49,777 nt of DNA from IMG/VR virus record IMGVR_UViG_3300037468_000276, positions 1 to 49,777 of that record. The stretch is one strand, 5' to 3'. Source of the stretch: a virus. The notes under the pieces are model-generated. The model searched no databases. It was not told the DNA's origin and was given only the letters and a program-made list of their open reading frames with translations. The position numbers and the translations under genes were made by a program. This document shows, piece after piece, positions 13,897 to 21,650 of the stretch; the stretch's first letter is position 1; each line of letters opens with the position of its first letter.

Positions 13897-15243
13897 TTAC
13901 TTTCCCGCTGCTCTTTCTTCTTCACGTTGTTCCGGAGTCATCGTTTGAGCTTTCAAACCTGAAACAGCTGCCGCTTGCTCTTTCAGCTTCTTGCTCAGAG
14001 GGTCATTACGACCTACTTTTCCACCACCTTTGACAATTTCGTCAATCTTGTTAGAAGTTTCCAATAGTTTTGCTTTCATAGATTCGAGTTCGAGCCTTGC
14101 TTTTTTCTGAAGCGTATTTTTCATCCTCTGACTCTGCTCACCGGGTGCTGTATTTCCATGAATGGCAGACACGACGGCATTCTTAAGATCAACAAGGGAG
14201 TCTTTAACTGTAAGACCGTGAATCCGCTGATGCTGGCTAAGCTTTGATAGTACTTCTTCTTTGGACTTCCCTTTCAGGCCGTTATAAGTTTTCTCTCTCT
14301 CTTCGTACCATCTATCCTTGGCTACTTCTGTAGGGTCTTTCTTGCTCTCGGCCTCTCTTCGGTCAATTTCCTTCCTCAAGCTATCCTTTCGAGAAGTTGT
14401 CTTTGCTCTGTTCCATTCCGTCTCAAGGTCTTCCTGAGAAAGGGCTTTTAAACGGTCCGAAGACAACTTAAGAGGGTGGCCCATTTCATCGCGAATAGCG
14501 TTCGGAGTTTCTGGGCGGTCGGCAATAATTCCCTTAACTTCAGCCTGACTACGCAAAATACCGGGGACGGGATCTTTAATAGGCTTCGGTGGTACTGGTG
14601 CCGTAGCAATTTCTCCCGAACTGCCTCCTCGGCCCCCTACCTTCTTGGCTTCACGCTCCCAAACTGCTTCCTCAATCTTTTCATCGCTCATGCCTCTTTT
14701 CTTCAAGCCATCGACCAACTTATACCTGCGCTCAATCTCGTTCTTGTAGGCTTGGTGCCCTTCTGTACCGGGTTTGAATGCTCCTTTTCCTTCATACAAC
14801 TCATCGCGAGACATGGAAGTTATCTGCTCCGAAGTCGGCTTGCTAGATGGCTTTTTCTTTTCTGGTCCGCTGCCGAATACCCCTCCCGAACTTGTTACAA
14901 TCTTTTCCCCCTTCGGAAGCATCTGTTGCAACTGAGAAAGGGCATCGTGCTCTTCCTTCTCTTCAGGGGTGCCCTTGCGGCAGGTTCCTCCGGTGCCATA
15001 GGCAGTGCCATTGGGGCGAACGCAGCGGGTGTAATCGTAATTTTCAATATACTCCCCTCGAACCTCGCCAAAGTCAGCGACGTTACCGGACCAAACATCG
15101 CCCTGAGTGGCGCCAGGATTGATACCAAGTTCAGAGAAATTCTGCAGTCCGTCCGAATCAGGAAGGGCGGAAGTTTCGTAACCAGCTTCTCGCATCAATT
15201 CGAGAAACTTTTCGGCCGAGTTAGGGGTGAAAGAACCGTGCAT
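13897..15243 (-). CDS. Accessory protein with two-cysteine module, 448 aa
   Basis: The N-terminus GSFTPNSAEKFLELMREAG matches the F-S/T motif shared by neighbouring genes. At about residues 69-92 lies the two-cysteine module YDYTRCVRPNGTAYGTGG followed by TCRKGT, also found in three other proteins of this block. The remaining 350 residues are charged, with long helical and probably coiled-coil stretches (KKARLELESMKAKLLETSNK) and a Pro-rich linker at about 215-235. No enzyme motif is seen. A GGGTAAA element precedes the ATG by 23 nt. It may be a virion or injected protein; the function is unknown. Confidence 0.7.
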   Translation of the reverse strand: MHGSFTPNSAEKFLELMREAGYETSALPDSDGLQNFSELGINPGATQGDVWSGNVADFGEVRGEYIENYDYTRCVRPNGTAYGTGGTCRKGTPEEKEEHDALSQLQQMLPKGEKIVTSSGGVFGSGPEKKKPSSKPTSEQITSMSRDELYEGKGAFKPGTEGHQAYKNEIERRYKLVDGLKKRGMSDEKIEEAVWEREAKKVGGRGGSSGEIATAPVPPKPIKDPVPGILRSQAEVKGIIADRPETPNAIRDEMGHPLKLSSDRLKALSQEDLETEWNRAKTTSRKDSLRKEIDRREAESKKDPTEVAKDRWYEEREKTYNGLKGKSKEEVLSKLSQHQRIHGLTVKDSLVDLKNAVVSAIHGNTAPGEQSQRMKNTLQKKARLELESMKAKLLETSNKIDEIVKGGGKVGRNDPLSKKLKEQAAAVSGLKAQTMTPEQREEERAAGK

Positions 15244-15266
15244 AACATTTACCGTGTATGTAATAC

Positions 15267-15273
15267 TTTACCC
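15267..15273 (-). promoter_or_regulatory. GGGTAAA late-promoter-like element
   Basis: Context AAGGGTAAAGTATTAC, with 23 nt between the heptamer and ATG 15243. Confidence 0.6.
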
Positions 15274-15313
15274 TTTCTGCCTCGCAGAAACAAGCGCAGC
15301 AAAGACCGCCCTT

Positions 15314-15805
15314 TCACAAGTCTGCTATTTTGCTCTGTTCTTTTCTTAATCGTTTCACAAGCACTTTCAAAGTGTCCAGGCCGTCTTTCGCTTCCACCGA
15401 ACTTTGTAGCTTCCGTTGCAAACTCAAGATCTCATCCATCGTATCGTGAAACCACTGGTCTCTTTGCTTCGGTGTAAGACCCGCAAAGGGTAAGTTGACA
15501 CGGCTCATATCATACTCGTTCGCTTTTGAAGGCACAGAACTTCGCAACTTGATCATCTGCTCTTCGTTCGCCTTCAACTCTGCTACCAACCGCTGAAGGT
15601 TCGAGAGATTAACACCGCTCTTTATAAACTTTTCAATCTCCGCTTCCAGGCCCCAAACTCTCTTCAGAGAATCCCAAAAAGTCGGCGAACTTACGCTGCG
15701 AGCGAAGTTGTATACTGCTTCTTCCTCCGCAAAGCTAGCCTCATTCTCCTGAGAAACGAGTTTGTTGAAGGCATTTATAGAGTCTTGAGAGAAAGATCCG
15801 ATCAT
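15314..15805 (-). CDS. Accessory coiled-coil protein, 163 aa
   Basis: Begins MIGSFSQDSINAFNKLVSQE, the N-terminal motif shared with the accessory proteins around it, but lacks the two-cysteine module; at that position it has AVYNFARSV. The rest is strongly helical with coiled-coil character (LQRLVAELKANEEQMIKL and SLQRKLQSSVEAKDGLDTLK). No family is recognised. A GGGTAAA element lies 23 nt upstream of the ATG. It is likely a late virion-associated or structural helper protein. Confidence 0.65.
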   Translation of the reverse strand: MIGSFSQDSINAFNKLVSQENEASFAEEEAVYNFARSVSSPTFWDSLKRVWGLEAEIEKFIKSGVNLSNLQRLVAELKANEEQMIKLRSSVPSKANEYDMSRVNLPFAGLTPKQRDQWFHDTMDEILSLQRKLQSSVEAKDGLDTLKVLVKRLRKEQSKIADL

Positions 15806-15819
15806 TGGTCTTAGGGCTT

Positions 15820-16044
15820 CTAGTAAGGTTTACCCTCACTTTCTTCCTCCAGTATCCACTCTTTCAAACCAGAAACATACTCTCTTAGCATTTGCGCTTG
15901 TATCAAGTGTCTCGCATCACCCGTTCTAAGGTGCAGAGAAACGTGCCTGTCTATAGCATCTAGGCAAGTCTTTATCACTGGGTTCCAAGGTTCCCTAATT
16001 TCCGTATTGTAAGATCTTAGCGGAGTTTCTTTAAAAGTGCTCAT
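15820..16044 (-). CDS. Hypothetical protein, 74 aa
   Basis: A small helical protein (CLDAIDRHVSLHLRTGDARH) with an acidic C-terminus (EWILEEESEGKPY). Its stop lies 15 nt upstream of the ATG of the 163-aa gene, and the next gene's GGGTAAA element overlaps its last codons. No family is recognised. An out-of-frame coding-like stretch lies just upstream at about 16045-16125 (LEALAKRLETEENN) without a good start codon; it may be a further tiny gene or a frameshift product. Confidence 0.55.
   Translation of the reverse strand: MSTFKETPLRSYNTEIREPWNPVIKTCLDAIDRHVSLHLRTGDARHLIQAQMLREYVSGLKEWILEEESEGKPY
15829..15835 (-). promoter_or_regulatory. GGGTAAA late-promoter-like element
   Basis: Context GAGGGTAAACCTTACT, with 23 nt between the heptamer and ATG 15805. 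It lies within the 3' end of the upstream gene. Confidence 0.55.
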
Positions 16045-16125
16045 TGTTTTCTTCCGTCTCCAAACGTTTCGCCAACGCTTCCAGGCCAGAGGTTATATGG
16101 TCTATTTTGCTCTTTTGACACGATT

Positions 16126-16284
16126 TCAGTAAGCCATAAGGGAGTAAACCTCTTCGGTGCTTAACCCGCCGCTTTCCTCCACAGCTCTCAGAATCCGGTC
16201 TGCTTTCCCCTCTGCTTCGGGGGTGCCTTGGCGAATGAGTTTCTTTCTCTCAATCATTGCCCTTAGGTTCTTACTTTGGTTCAT
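16126..16284 (-). CDS. Hypothetical small protein, 52 aa
   Basis: A 52-residue frame starting at ATG 16284, overlapping the stop of the kinase-like gene by ATGA, so it is translationally coupled to it. The sequence is charged and helical: MNQSKNLRAMIERKKLIRQG, then a helix AEGKADRILRAVEESGG and a short tail. No family is recognised. Coupling to the kinase suggests a partner or regulator, which is inference only. Confidence 0.6.
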   Translation of the reverse strand: MNQSKNLRAMIERKKLIRQGTPEAEGKADRILRAVEESGGLSTEEVYSLMAY

Positions 16285-17066
16285 TGCTCTGATGTCGATA
16301 AATCTTTCAGGTAAGCTTCTGCAATTTCAATCCTCTTGGCTTTCGCTGCTTTGCTCGTTGAATCACCTAGGGCGGTGTAAGCGTTTAAGTGCCTGTTTAC
16401 AACTTGAAAGTAAGGGTCGGAGGCCAACTCGGGATTGCCCCATCCAACCAACTTTGCAATTTTGGAAAGATCCTGCATTACGCGGGAAGGCCGCTTAGAA
16501 ACTGGAACGCTTAAGCCAAAGTCTACCAACTTCACGTTATTACCATCAACAAGAAATTGCTGTGAGTGTGCATCCCCGTGGGCAAACCCCATATTATGCA
16601 AGTCTCGAAGGGCATACCCGGCTTTCTTGGCTTGGGCTGCGTTCATCATAGGCTCGTCTTCACCCCTAGTATACGTTTTCCAAAGAGGAGAACCCTTGGC
16701 AACATCCATTTCAATGTGAGTATCGCTACTTGAACGAATACTTGGAGAGTGACCCAACTTCCCCATTTTCGTGGCCAATTCAACTTCATAAGGACCAAAC
16801 TCACCCCACCTTCCGTCTTCACCCTTGAGCAAAGCTTTCACAACCCTTTCTCCATCGGGACTTATCGAAACTTTTCCGTTGTTGCCTTGAGCTAGAACCT
16901 TCCATTCAGAGTAAGGGACTTTTGTCTCGAGAGACTCTCTCAAGTTTTCTAGGCCCTTGCCCGCATAAGGAGGCAGTGTAGCCGAGCAGCGTTTGTACTT
17001 TGAAATACAAGCCTTGGCGCAGCTTTTCCCCCTTAAGCACTTTTTTGGTCCAACTGGCTTATTCAC
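16281..17066 (-). CDS. Protein-kinase-like protein with N-terminal Cys cluster
   Basis: 261 residues from GTG 17066. The N-terminus has a five-cysteine cluster (KKCLRGKSCAKACISKYKRC, residues 8-27), a possible zinc site. A kinase fold follows: a glycine-loop-like AQGNNGKVSIS (about 58-68), VVKALLK with the candidate ATP lysine, the catalytic loop HGDAHSQQFLV (about 163-173) and the metal loop LVDFGLS (about 180-186). The catalytic loop has HGD where classical kinases have HRD, and GlnGln where Asn is usual, so activity is uncertain. RIO or lipopolysaccharide-kinase-like folds are alternatives. The start overlaps the stop of a 26-aa frame by GTGA. Confidence 0.8.
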   Translation of the reverse strand: MNKPVGPKKCLRGKSCAKACISKYKRCSATLPPYAGKGLENLRESLETKVPYSEWKVLAQGNNGKVSISPDGERVVKALLKGEDGRWGEFGPYEVELATKMGKLGHSPSIRSSSDTHIEMDVAKGSPLWKTYTRGEDEPMMNAAQAKKAGYALRDLHNMGFAHGDAHSQQFLVDGNNVKLVDFGLSVPVSKRPSRVMQDLSKIAKLVGWGNPELASDPYFQVVNRHLNAYTALGDSTSKAAKAKRIEIAEAYLKDLSTSEQ

Positions 17067-17143
17067 TTTGCCCTCTTAGGTTGGAAAAGATTGCACCACC
17101 CTTCGTTAAAGACGAACCTTTTACCGCCGTACACTTTGTTCAT
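17063..17143 (-). CDS. Tiny basic protein, 26 aa (putative)
   Basis: MNKVYGGKRFVFNEGWCNLF followed by a basic tail. The ATG lies 8 nt after the stop of the peptidase gene, and the stop overlaps the GTG start of the kinase-like gene by GTGA. That tight packing is the main argument for a real gene; it may also act as a leader for coupled translation of the kinase-like protein. Confidence 0.45.
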   Translation of the reverse strand: MNKVYGGKRFVFNEGWCNLFQPKRAK

Positions 17144-17151
17144 GTGTTTGC

Positions 17152-17865
17152 TCAAGAGAAGGTCCACCCCCAGCAATGTCCGTCACCGGGAACGAAGATA
17201 CGTGGGTTGAAGTTCGTGTAGCTGTACAGCAAGTTCTTACCCGCACCTATAGCTCGCCTGCTCCAGCCTCCATTTTTCAGATCCAACTCGCCGTAAGGGT
17301 CGTTCACAAACCAACCCTTTTCGTTGTAGCCTCTAATTACCACGAAATGCCCTCCACCCGAAGGGTTCGACACAGACCCATGATGTAAAGCCCCTACTGC
17401 TACTGGTTTTTGCTTGTTCAGCTCAGCTTTTATTTGTGCTATGCTCAAATTCTTAGAGAAGCTCGCCCCAGTATACCCAAGCTGCTTCATAGCATTGTAA
17501 TGGGGTTGTCTCTCAGTGGTATCCCCGTACCTCTTAACAATGTTCACGTAAGTTGTATCGTCTTTGATTCCCCCGATACCAAGGAAAGCAAGACACATTG
17601 CGATAGAGGAGCTTTGGCACTCTCTCCAACCCTCGGGCCCATTATCCTTTTGATCGAAGAAAGGAACATTCAAATTCAATTGACTGAGAACTACTTGGGC
17701 CTTGGTGCGATACACTCGAACCCAGTTCGCCTCGTCCGAAAAAAGACTCGAATCTAAAGCCTGTATCTTTTGCGCAAACTCTAGCATGCTCTCTCTGTGC
17801 TTAGAGTTGGCTTTATCGTAGTTTTCTACAAAGTCTAAAAACTTTTCTGGGGTGAACTGTGCCAT
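17152..17865 (-). CDS. Papain-fold C39-like cysteine peptidase
   Basis: 237 residues from ATG 17865, chosen over a GTG two codons upstream because it lies 23 nt from the GGGTAAA element, as in several neighbours. The N-terminus MAQFTPEKFLDFVENYDKAN carries the block's shared motif. The peptidase domain spans about residues 65-225: nucleophile Cys83 in WRECQSSSIAMCL, His173 in GGGHFVVIRGY and Asp189 in FVNDPYG. This Cys-His-Asp order matches the C39/papain-like clan used in bacteriocin export and in some phage lysis or defence-blocking proteins. Likely substrates here are virion precursors or host proteins; none can be named. There is no signal peptide. Confidence 0.8.
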   Translation of the reverse strand: MAQFTPEKFLDFVENYDKANSKHRESMLEFAQKIQALDSSLFSDEANWVRVYRTKAQVVLSQLNLNVPFFDQKDNGPEGWRECQSSSIAMCLAFLGIGGIKDDTTYVNIVKRYGDTTERQPHYNAMKQLGYTGASFSKNLSIAQIKAELNKQKPVAVGALHHGSVSNPSGGGHFVVIRGYNEKGWFVNDPYGELDLKNGGWSRRAIGAGKNLLYSYTNFNPRIFVPGDGHCWGWTFS

Positions 17866-17888
17866 TTTCACTTATCAGTCTTTTTAAC

Positions 17889-17895
17889 TTTACCC
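17889..17895 (-). promoter_or_regulatory. GGGTAAA late-promoter-like element
   Basis: Context GAGGGTAAAGTTAAAA, with 23 nt between the heptamer and ATG 17865 of the peptidase gene. Confidence 0.6.
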
Positions 17896-18648
17896 TCATC
17901 CCGGAAAGTTAGAGTCTACAAGATCCCTTGCTGCCTTGAGAAGATTGTCCGCGGATTTATCAGAAGATTTACCAATTTTTGCGCCCAAGCGATAGAACTT
18001 GTCAGCCTCATCGTAGTAACCTGCATTCTCAAGTCGTATGCCTATCGAGTTCAAAGTCGAAGACGCCTCTGCTTTCGCAGCTTTCCTATCTACTCGAGAG
18101 TTGTCAAAGTCCATGATTACCGGTCGGTTCTTACTTTCGTCCCACTTTAAGTTTCCGCCGTGTAAATCCTCGTGACTTACTCCGCGTTGATTCAGCAAGA
18201 GAGAGGCTTTGTAAGCTTCTTTCTCTCTATTTAATTGGTCTGAGTCTAGCTCTTCTATTTCCTTCCCGCTAGAATTTTTGGTATCCGGGTGCGGAAGCCC
18301 CTCTATGTCTTTCGTCTGAATTCTTTCCATAACTTGAAAACCGCGCCCATCTTTCATAGTTCCCGCAGCGTGAAATCTCGGTGCTAAGCCTAATTCCGAT
18401 GCAATAGCGTGGGCTTTTGCCCCTTCTTTTTCGTACTTTCCAACCTTCAGGACTCTCTGCCGGTCAATATCATAGACTTTTCCTTCTTTCCCTCCTCCCA
18501 GGTATTTTCCGGAAAGTTTACGGTCTGCTGGCCCAACCTTAGACCCCGAACGGCAAATTCCTGAAGTCCCATAGAAGGTCCCGTTCGGTCTCTGGCAGCG
18601 AACGAACTCCCAAAGTTCTAATGCTTGTTGTGAGAAGGACCCGTACAT
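17896..18648 (-). CDS. Protein-kinase-like protein with two-cysteine module
   Basis: 250 residues. The shared N-terminus GSFSQQALELWEF runs straight into the two-cysteine module VRCQRPNGTFYGTSGICRSG (residues 16-35). The kinase fold occupies about 45-240: glycine loop YLGGGKEGKVYDI, ATP lysine in RVLKVGKYEKEG, catalytic loop SHEDLHGGNLKW and metal loop VIMDFDNSR. His-Glu-Asp-Leu-His-Gly-Gly-Asn is a complete catalytic loop, so activity is plausible. DFD replaces DFG, as seen in some bacterial and phage small-molecule or protein kinases. It starts 3 nt after the upstream 171-aa gene. Confidence 0.82.
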   Translation of the reverse strand: MYGSFSQQALELWEFVRCQRPNGTFYGTSGICRSGSKVGPADRKLSGKYLGGGKEGKVYDIDRQRVLKVGKYEKEGAKAHAIASELGLAPRFHAAGTMKDGRGFQVMERIQTKDIEGLPHPDTKNSSGKEIEELDSDQLNREKEAYKASLLLNQRGVSHEDLHGGNLKWDESKNRPVIMDFDNSRVDRKAAKAEASSTLNSIGIRLENAGYYDEADKFYRLGAKIGKSSDKSADNLLKAARDLVDSNFPG

Positions 18649-18651
18649 TTC

Positions 18652-19167
18652 TCAATTTGTGCAGATTGGAAGAGTTGGTTTTCTCTCAGCTTGGCCACCT
18701 TGCCGGCCTAAATCTTGAACTTGTTGCTGGGGTTGCTGGTCAAAGGTTTGACCTTGCTGTTGAGCCGCTTGTTGAGCTTGCTGAGTGGCCTGTCGCTGCT
18801 CAGTACTCCGGGGTTGTGGTTTTTGGCGGCAGTTTTCTTCAAAGGTTGCTGAGAGTTCGTCGAACATTGCAAGTCCTTTAAGATCTCTACGTGATCTTGG
18901 TCCTTGCTGTGGGTTTCCCTTCGGGATAGAAACCGGAAAGATGGACTCTGAACTTTGCTCTTTTTGCTTCCCTTTATTCCCCCTTTGCTTTCCAGGTCGA
19001 CTGTCAATGTCCATGTTCTGCAGTCCTTGGGCAATTGTAGTTTTGTCTTCCCTTGAAAGTTTATCTGTTGTCTTCCCTGTTAAAAACTGTTCTTTCCAGC
19101 GAGACTCCCCGTAGAGCATTTCCTCTACGGCAGCTAAAGATTCTGTTGTAAACCCGGGAACATCCAT
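18652..19167 (-). CDS. Gln-rich accessory protein, 171 aa
   Basis: The N-terminus MDVPGFTTESLAAVEEMLYG fits the F-S/T motif shared across this block. The middle is basic and low-complexity (RPGKQRGNKGKQKEQ), and the C-terminal third is a Gln-rich tract (ATQQAQQAAQQQGQTFDQQP). Such disordered Gln-rich tails occur in phage scaffolding or virion-interior proteins. No enzyme motif is present and no family is recognised. It is co-transcribed with the kinase-like gene behind it. Confidence 0.65.
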   Translation of the reverse strand: MDVPGFTTESLAAVEEMLYGESRWKEQFLTGKTTDKLSREDKTTIAQGLQNMDIDSRPGKQRGNKGKQKEQSSESIFPVSIPKGNPQQGPRSRRDLKGLAMFDELSATFEENCRQKPQPRSTEQRQATQQAQQAAQQQGQTFDQQPQQQVQDLGRQGGQAERKPTLPICTN

Positions 19168-19207
19168 AGCTTTAGAGCAGTTAGGTTAAACCTTTTTAAG
19201 ACTTCTA

Positions 19208-19879
19208 TTAACCGTTCATTCTTTTCATTAACTCTCTAATGGCTGTGGAAATTCTCTCTTGTTCCTTAGCTGTAACTGCGTCATCCAGACGCTCTTGAAG
19301 CCGGTCAAGTTGAATCTGTTGAACACTGGGGCGCTCACCTTTGGGGGAAACTTTGCTCTTAGGTAGAACAGTGGCAGCAGCGTTATCCAACTCTTTTACG
19401 AGATTCATGTGTTCTCGCATTAACTTTCTTGCAGTCTCAGTATCACCTTTGTCACGAGCTTCTCTCTCCTGCTTGAGCGAATTGTCCAGGGTAGCCTGAG
19501 AGCTTTTCTTTGTTATGCTTTGACCGGTACTCACTTCTGACCCCTTCTTGCATTTTCCTGCCGTTCTATACCGGGAACCATTTGGACGCTCACAAGTTGT
19601 AAAATCATAGGCGCTGTTAAGCATAGAAGCAACTTCTTGAGCAACACCCTCGGAATAACCCATAGAAGTCAACCTTTCCGCATGATCCTTCGACTTGCCC
19701 GCCATTGACAGCGCTATGGCAATAGCCTGGTCTTGAGACTTAACAATCTTGCCTTCCTTACCCTTTTTACCTCGTCCTGAATGCAACGGCTTCGGGTCGC
19801 CGTGCTTCCAGCGATGCATCACCTGGCCCACGACATCTTTGTGAGTCGATATCGGGTGGTCTTCAGGAAGCTTTGACAT
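19208..19879 (-). CDS. DUF6496-like protein with two-cysteine module, 223 aa
   Basis: Residues 8-60 resemble the DUF6496 type found in phages: VVGQVMHRWKHGDPKPLHSG, then a Gly-Lys-rich turn and SQDQAIAIALSMAGKSK. The two-cysteine module follows at about 90-113 (YDFTTCERPNGSRYRTAGKC), linking this protein to three others in the block. The C-terminal half is helical and charged. DUF6496 has no assigned function to my knowledge; the basic first part would suit DNA contact inside the virion. A GGGTAAA element and a TATAAT box lie upstream. Confidence 0.72.
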   Translation of the reverse strand: MSKLPEDHPISTHKDVVGQVMHRWKHGDPKPLHSGRGKKGKEGKIVKSQDQAIAIALSMAGKSKDHAERLTSMGYSEGVAQEVASMLNSAYDFTTCERPNGSRYRTAGKCKKGSEVSTGQSITKKSSQATLDNSLKQEREARDKGDTETARKLMREHMNLVKELDNAAATVLPKSKVSPKGERPSVQQIQLDRLQERLDDAVTAKEQERISTAIRELMKRMNG

Positions 19880-19909
19880 TTAAGTTAAGCGGAATGGACT
19901 TACAAAGGT

Positions 19910-19916
19910 TTTACCC
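19910..19916 (-). promoter_or_regulatory. GGGTAAA late-promoter-like element
   Basis: Context GGGGGTAAAACCTTTG, with 30 nt between the heptamer and ATG 19879. Confidence 0.5.
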
Positions 19917-19923
19917 CCACATC

Positions 19924-19958
19924 TATTATAGGGTTTTCCGCAGGAAAGGGTGTAAAAT
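19924..19958 (-). promoter_or_regulatory. TATAAT -10 box preceded by a hairpin
   Basis: A perfect TATAAT at 19924-19929 on the minus strand, with a small hairpin (TTTCC/GGAAA around TGC) just upstream and TTTACA about 20 nt away. It could be a sigma-70 promoter overlapping a weak terminator. The -35 spacing is poor, so the call is tentative. Confidence 0.4.
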
Positions 19959-19977
19959 CGTACTACCCTGTATCTGG

Positions 19978-20151
19978 CTAAAGGTAAGCTCCACCTAAGA
20001 CAGCATCTTCACTCACGTCTCCCTTCTCTCGAAGCTTCATCGCAGCTTCAAGGTACGGGTTTGCACCGTCTCTAAGTTCCCCACGCCGTTCCTTGTATCG
20101 AGACATGAGTGCAATGTACTGTGCGTCGTTTTTTCCTGTGGTCCTTTTCAT
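19978..20151 (-). CDS. Hypothetical protein, 57 aa
   Basis: A basic helical protein: MKRTTGKNDAQYIALMSRYK, ERRGELRDGANPYLEAAMKL and a short tail ending GGAYL. Its ATG overlaps the stop of the 484-aa kinase-like gene (TAATG), a translational-coupling arrangement. No family is recognised. As with the 52-aa gene behind the first kinase-like gene, a small coupled gene follows a kinase-like gene. Confidence 0.65.
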   Translation of the reverse strand: MKRTTGKNDAQYIALMSRYKERRGELRDGANPYLEAAMKLREKGDVSEDAVLGGAYL

Positions 20152-21605
20152 TAGATTCCCTCGTAGAGTGTGTTAATCACTTCCATAGCTTGCGTATCAC
20201 TTAGCTTAGCCCAAACTCCCTCCTTGTATTTCTTGTCGGGAGTTCGAAATCTGGTTTTAAGGACTTTATCTAAGTTCTCACCTTCTATCCCGAAACGTCG
20301 AAGTTTCTCGATGGCTCTCTCTTTGTTTGTGTACGCTTTGTAAGCTAACGGAGCGTCTTCTTTCAGGAATTCTAAGTAATGAGCTCTTTGCTCTGAAGGG
20401 ATATTCTTTCTTTCAACGTCTGCAATCAGGTTCCCGCCTGGACCCCAACTTGAAAAGGTGTGGTCTGCGCTTTTGCCCTTAGGCCCAGGAAAAGCTCCTA
20501 GCGCCTCTACGAGAGCAGCTTTCGGGTTGTCTTGCGCCAACCCCATATCAACGAAACGCCCCTTACCTTTCTCATCTACCAAAACATTGCCCCCATGCAT
20601 ATCATTGTGCGCTATGCCCATTCTATGCAAATCCGCACGAGCCTTCCAATAAGCATCGGTGCGCACTCTGCCATAGTTCGTCAAAACACCTAAGGTGTCC
20701 CCTTCAACTTTTGTCATAGCAATACGACCGTTCCTTAGGTCTATCCCCGTTCCATTACGGCCAGCTGGTCCTCCTATGTCCGCAGCAATCAACTTTGGCC
20801 CTAAGTTCGCTCTACCGACTTTATCTACGATAGCAGCTTCTGTTCGACTAATTATACCTCTCTTAATAACTTCGCCGTCTGGACTTAAAATTGCGGTACC
20901 GTACATACCCGACCCCAGCACCCTCGCCCCGCCCCCTAAGGTGCGACTCCAGCCGTCGTATTTAGGATCTCCTTGTCTCACATGGTTGCTCTTTTCAATC
21001 TTTGAGTCCATGATAGCGGCTATTTCTTCTTCCCAGGATAAACCAGCTGAGTTGACTTTCTTAGTGGTTTCCCTTGGGCTCCGGTGCTCCTCAAGAATGC
21101 TCCTGATGTCGTCCAGAACTTCCTTCTTCGTCGCTTTGACCACCTCCGGTTCAGTTCGTGGTTCGGTTCCGACTCTTTCACCTTTTCCCGTTACAGAAGC
21201 TTTTTGTTGTGGCAAAGCCGAGACTTTTGTGGCGCTAGCCGATGAAGGTTTCCGTTTGGCCAGGAGCTTATTCACCTGCTCTCTCTGTTTATCATTCAGC
21301 CTCGGGTCGACCAAAATTTTCTTCAGTTCTTTAACTGGCAGCGACTTCACCCTAGCAGTCAAGCGCATCCTACCGGGGGTCACTTTTTTCTCGGGTTCTT
21401 TCGCCTTTCCCTTTATGTTGGGGTTAATCTCTTTGACTTGCTCGGTTCCTTTGCGACACTTTCCTCCCGTACCGTAGGCACTGCCGTCCTGTCTCACACA
21501 GCGCGTAAAGTCGTAAACTTCTTTTTCAGAAAAATTGAATGAATGTTGTTCTACAACCAGCGCCTCGTATGCTTGAAGAGCTTCGTGGGAGAAAAAATCT
21601 TTCAT
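20151..21605 (-). CDS. Protein-kinase-like protein with two-cysteine module, 484 aa
   Basis: Starts at ATG 21605, 27 nt from a GGGTAAA element; a TTG six codons upstream is less likely. The N-terminus MKDFFSHEALQAYEAL fits the shared motif, and the two-cysteine module YDFTRCVRQDGSAYGTGG then KCRKGTE is at about residues 31-54. A basic, Pro- and Ser-rich linker (55-150) precedes a kinase fold at about 215-400: VLGSGMYGTAILSPDGEVIK, catalytic loop AHNDMHGGNVLV and metal loop RFVDMGLA. The HND catalytic triad and Asn are intact; DMG replaces DFG. The remaining C-terminal 90 residues are helical. It may be injected with the DNA to modify host proteins, which is inference. Confidence 0.82.
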   Translation of the reverse strand: MKDFFSHEALQAYEALVVEQHSFNFSEKEVYDFTRCVRQDGSAYGTGGKCRKGTEQVKEINPNIKGKAKEPEKKVTPGRMRLTARVKSLPVKELKKILVDPRLNDKQREQVNKLLAKRKPSSASATKVSALPQQKASVTGKGERVGTEPRTEPEVVKATKKEVLDDIRSILEEHRSPRETTKKVNSAGLSWEEEIAAIMDSKIEKSNHVRQGDPKYDGWSRTLGGGARVLGSGMYGTAILSPDGEVIKRGIISRTEAAIVDKVGRANLGPKLIAADIGGPAGRNGTGIDLRNGRIAMTKVEGDTLGVLTNYGRVRTDAYWKARADLHRMGIAHNDMHGGNVLVDEKGKGRFVDMGLAQDNPKAALVEALGAFPGPKGKSADHTFSSWGPGGNLIADVERKNIPSEQRAHYLEFLKEDAPLAYKAYTNKERAIEKLRRFGIEGENLDKVLKTRFRTPDKKYKEGVWAKLSDTQAMEVINTLYEGI

Positions 21606-21632
21606 TGCGAGGGGAATTTGCAACCGAGTAGT

Positions 21633-21639
21633 TTTACCC
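21633..21639 (-). promoter_or_regulatory. GGGTAAA late-promoter-like element
   Basis: Context AAGGGTAAAACTACTC, with 27 nt between the heptamer and ATG 21605. Confidence 0.6.
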
Positions 21640-21650
21640 TTGTGAGTTAT

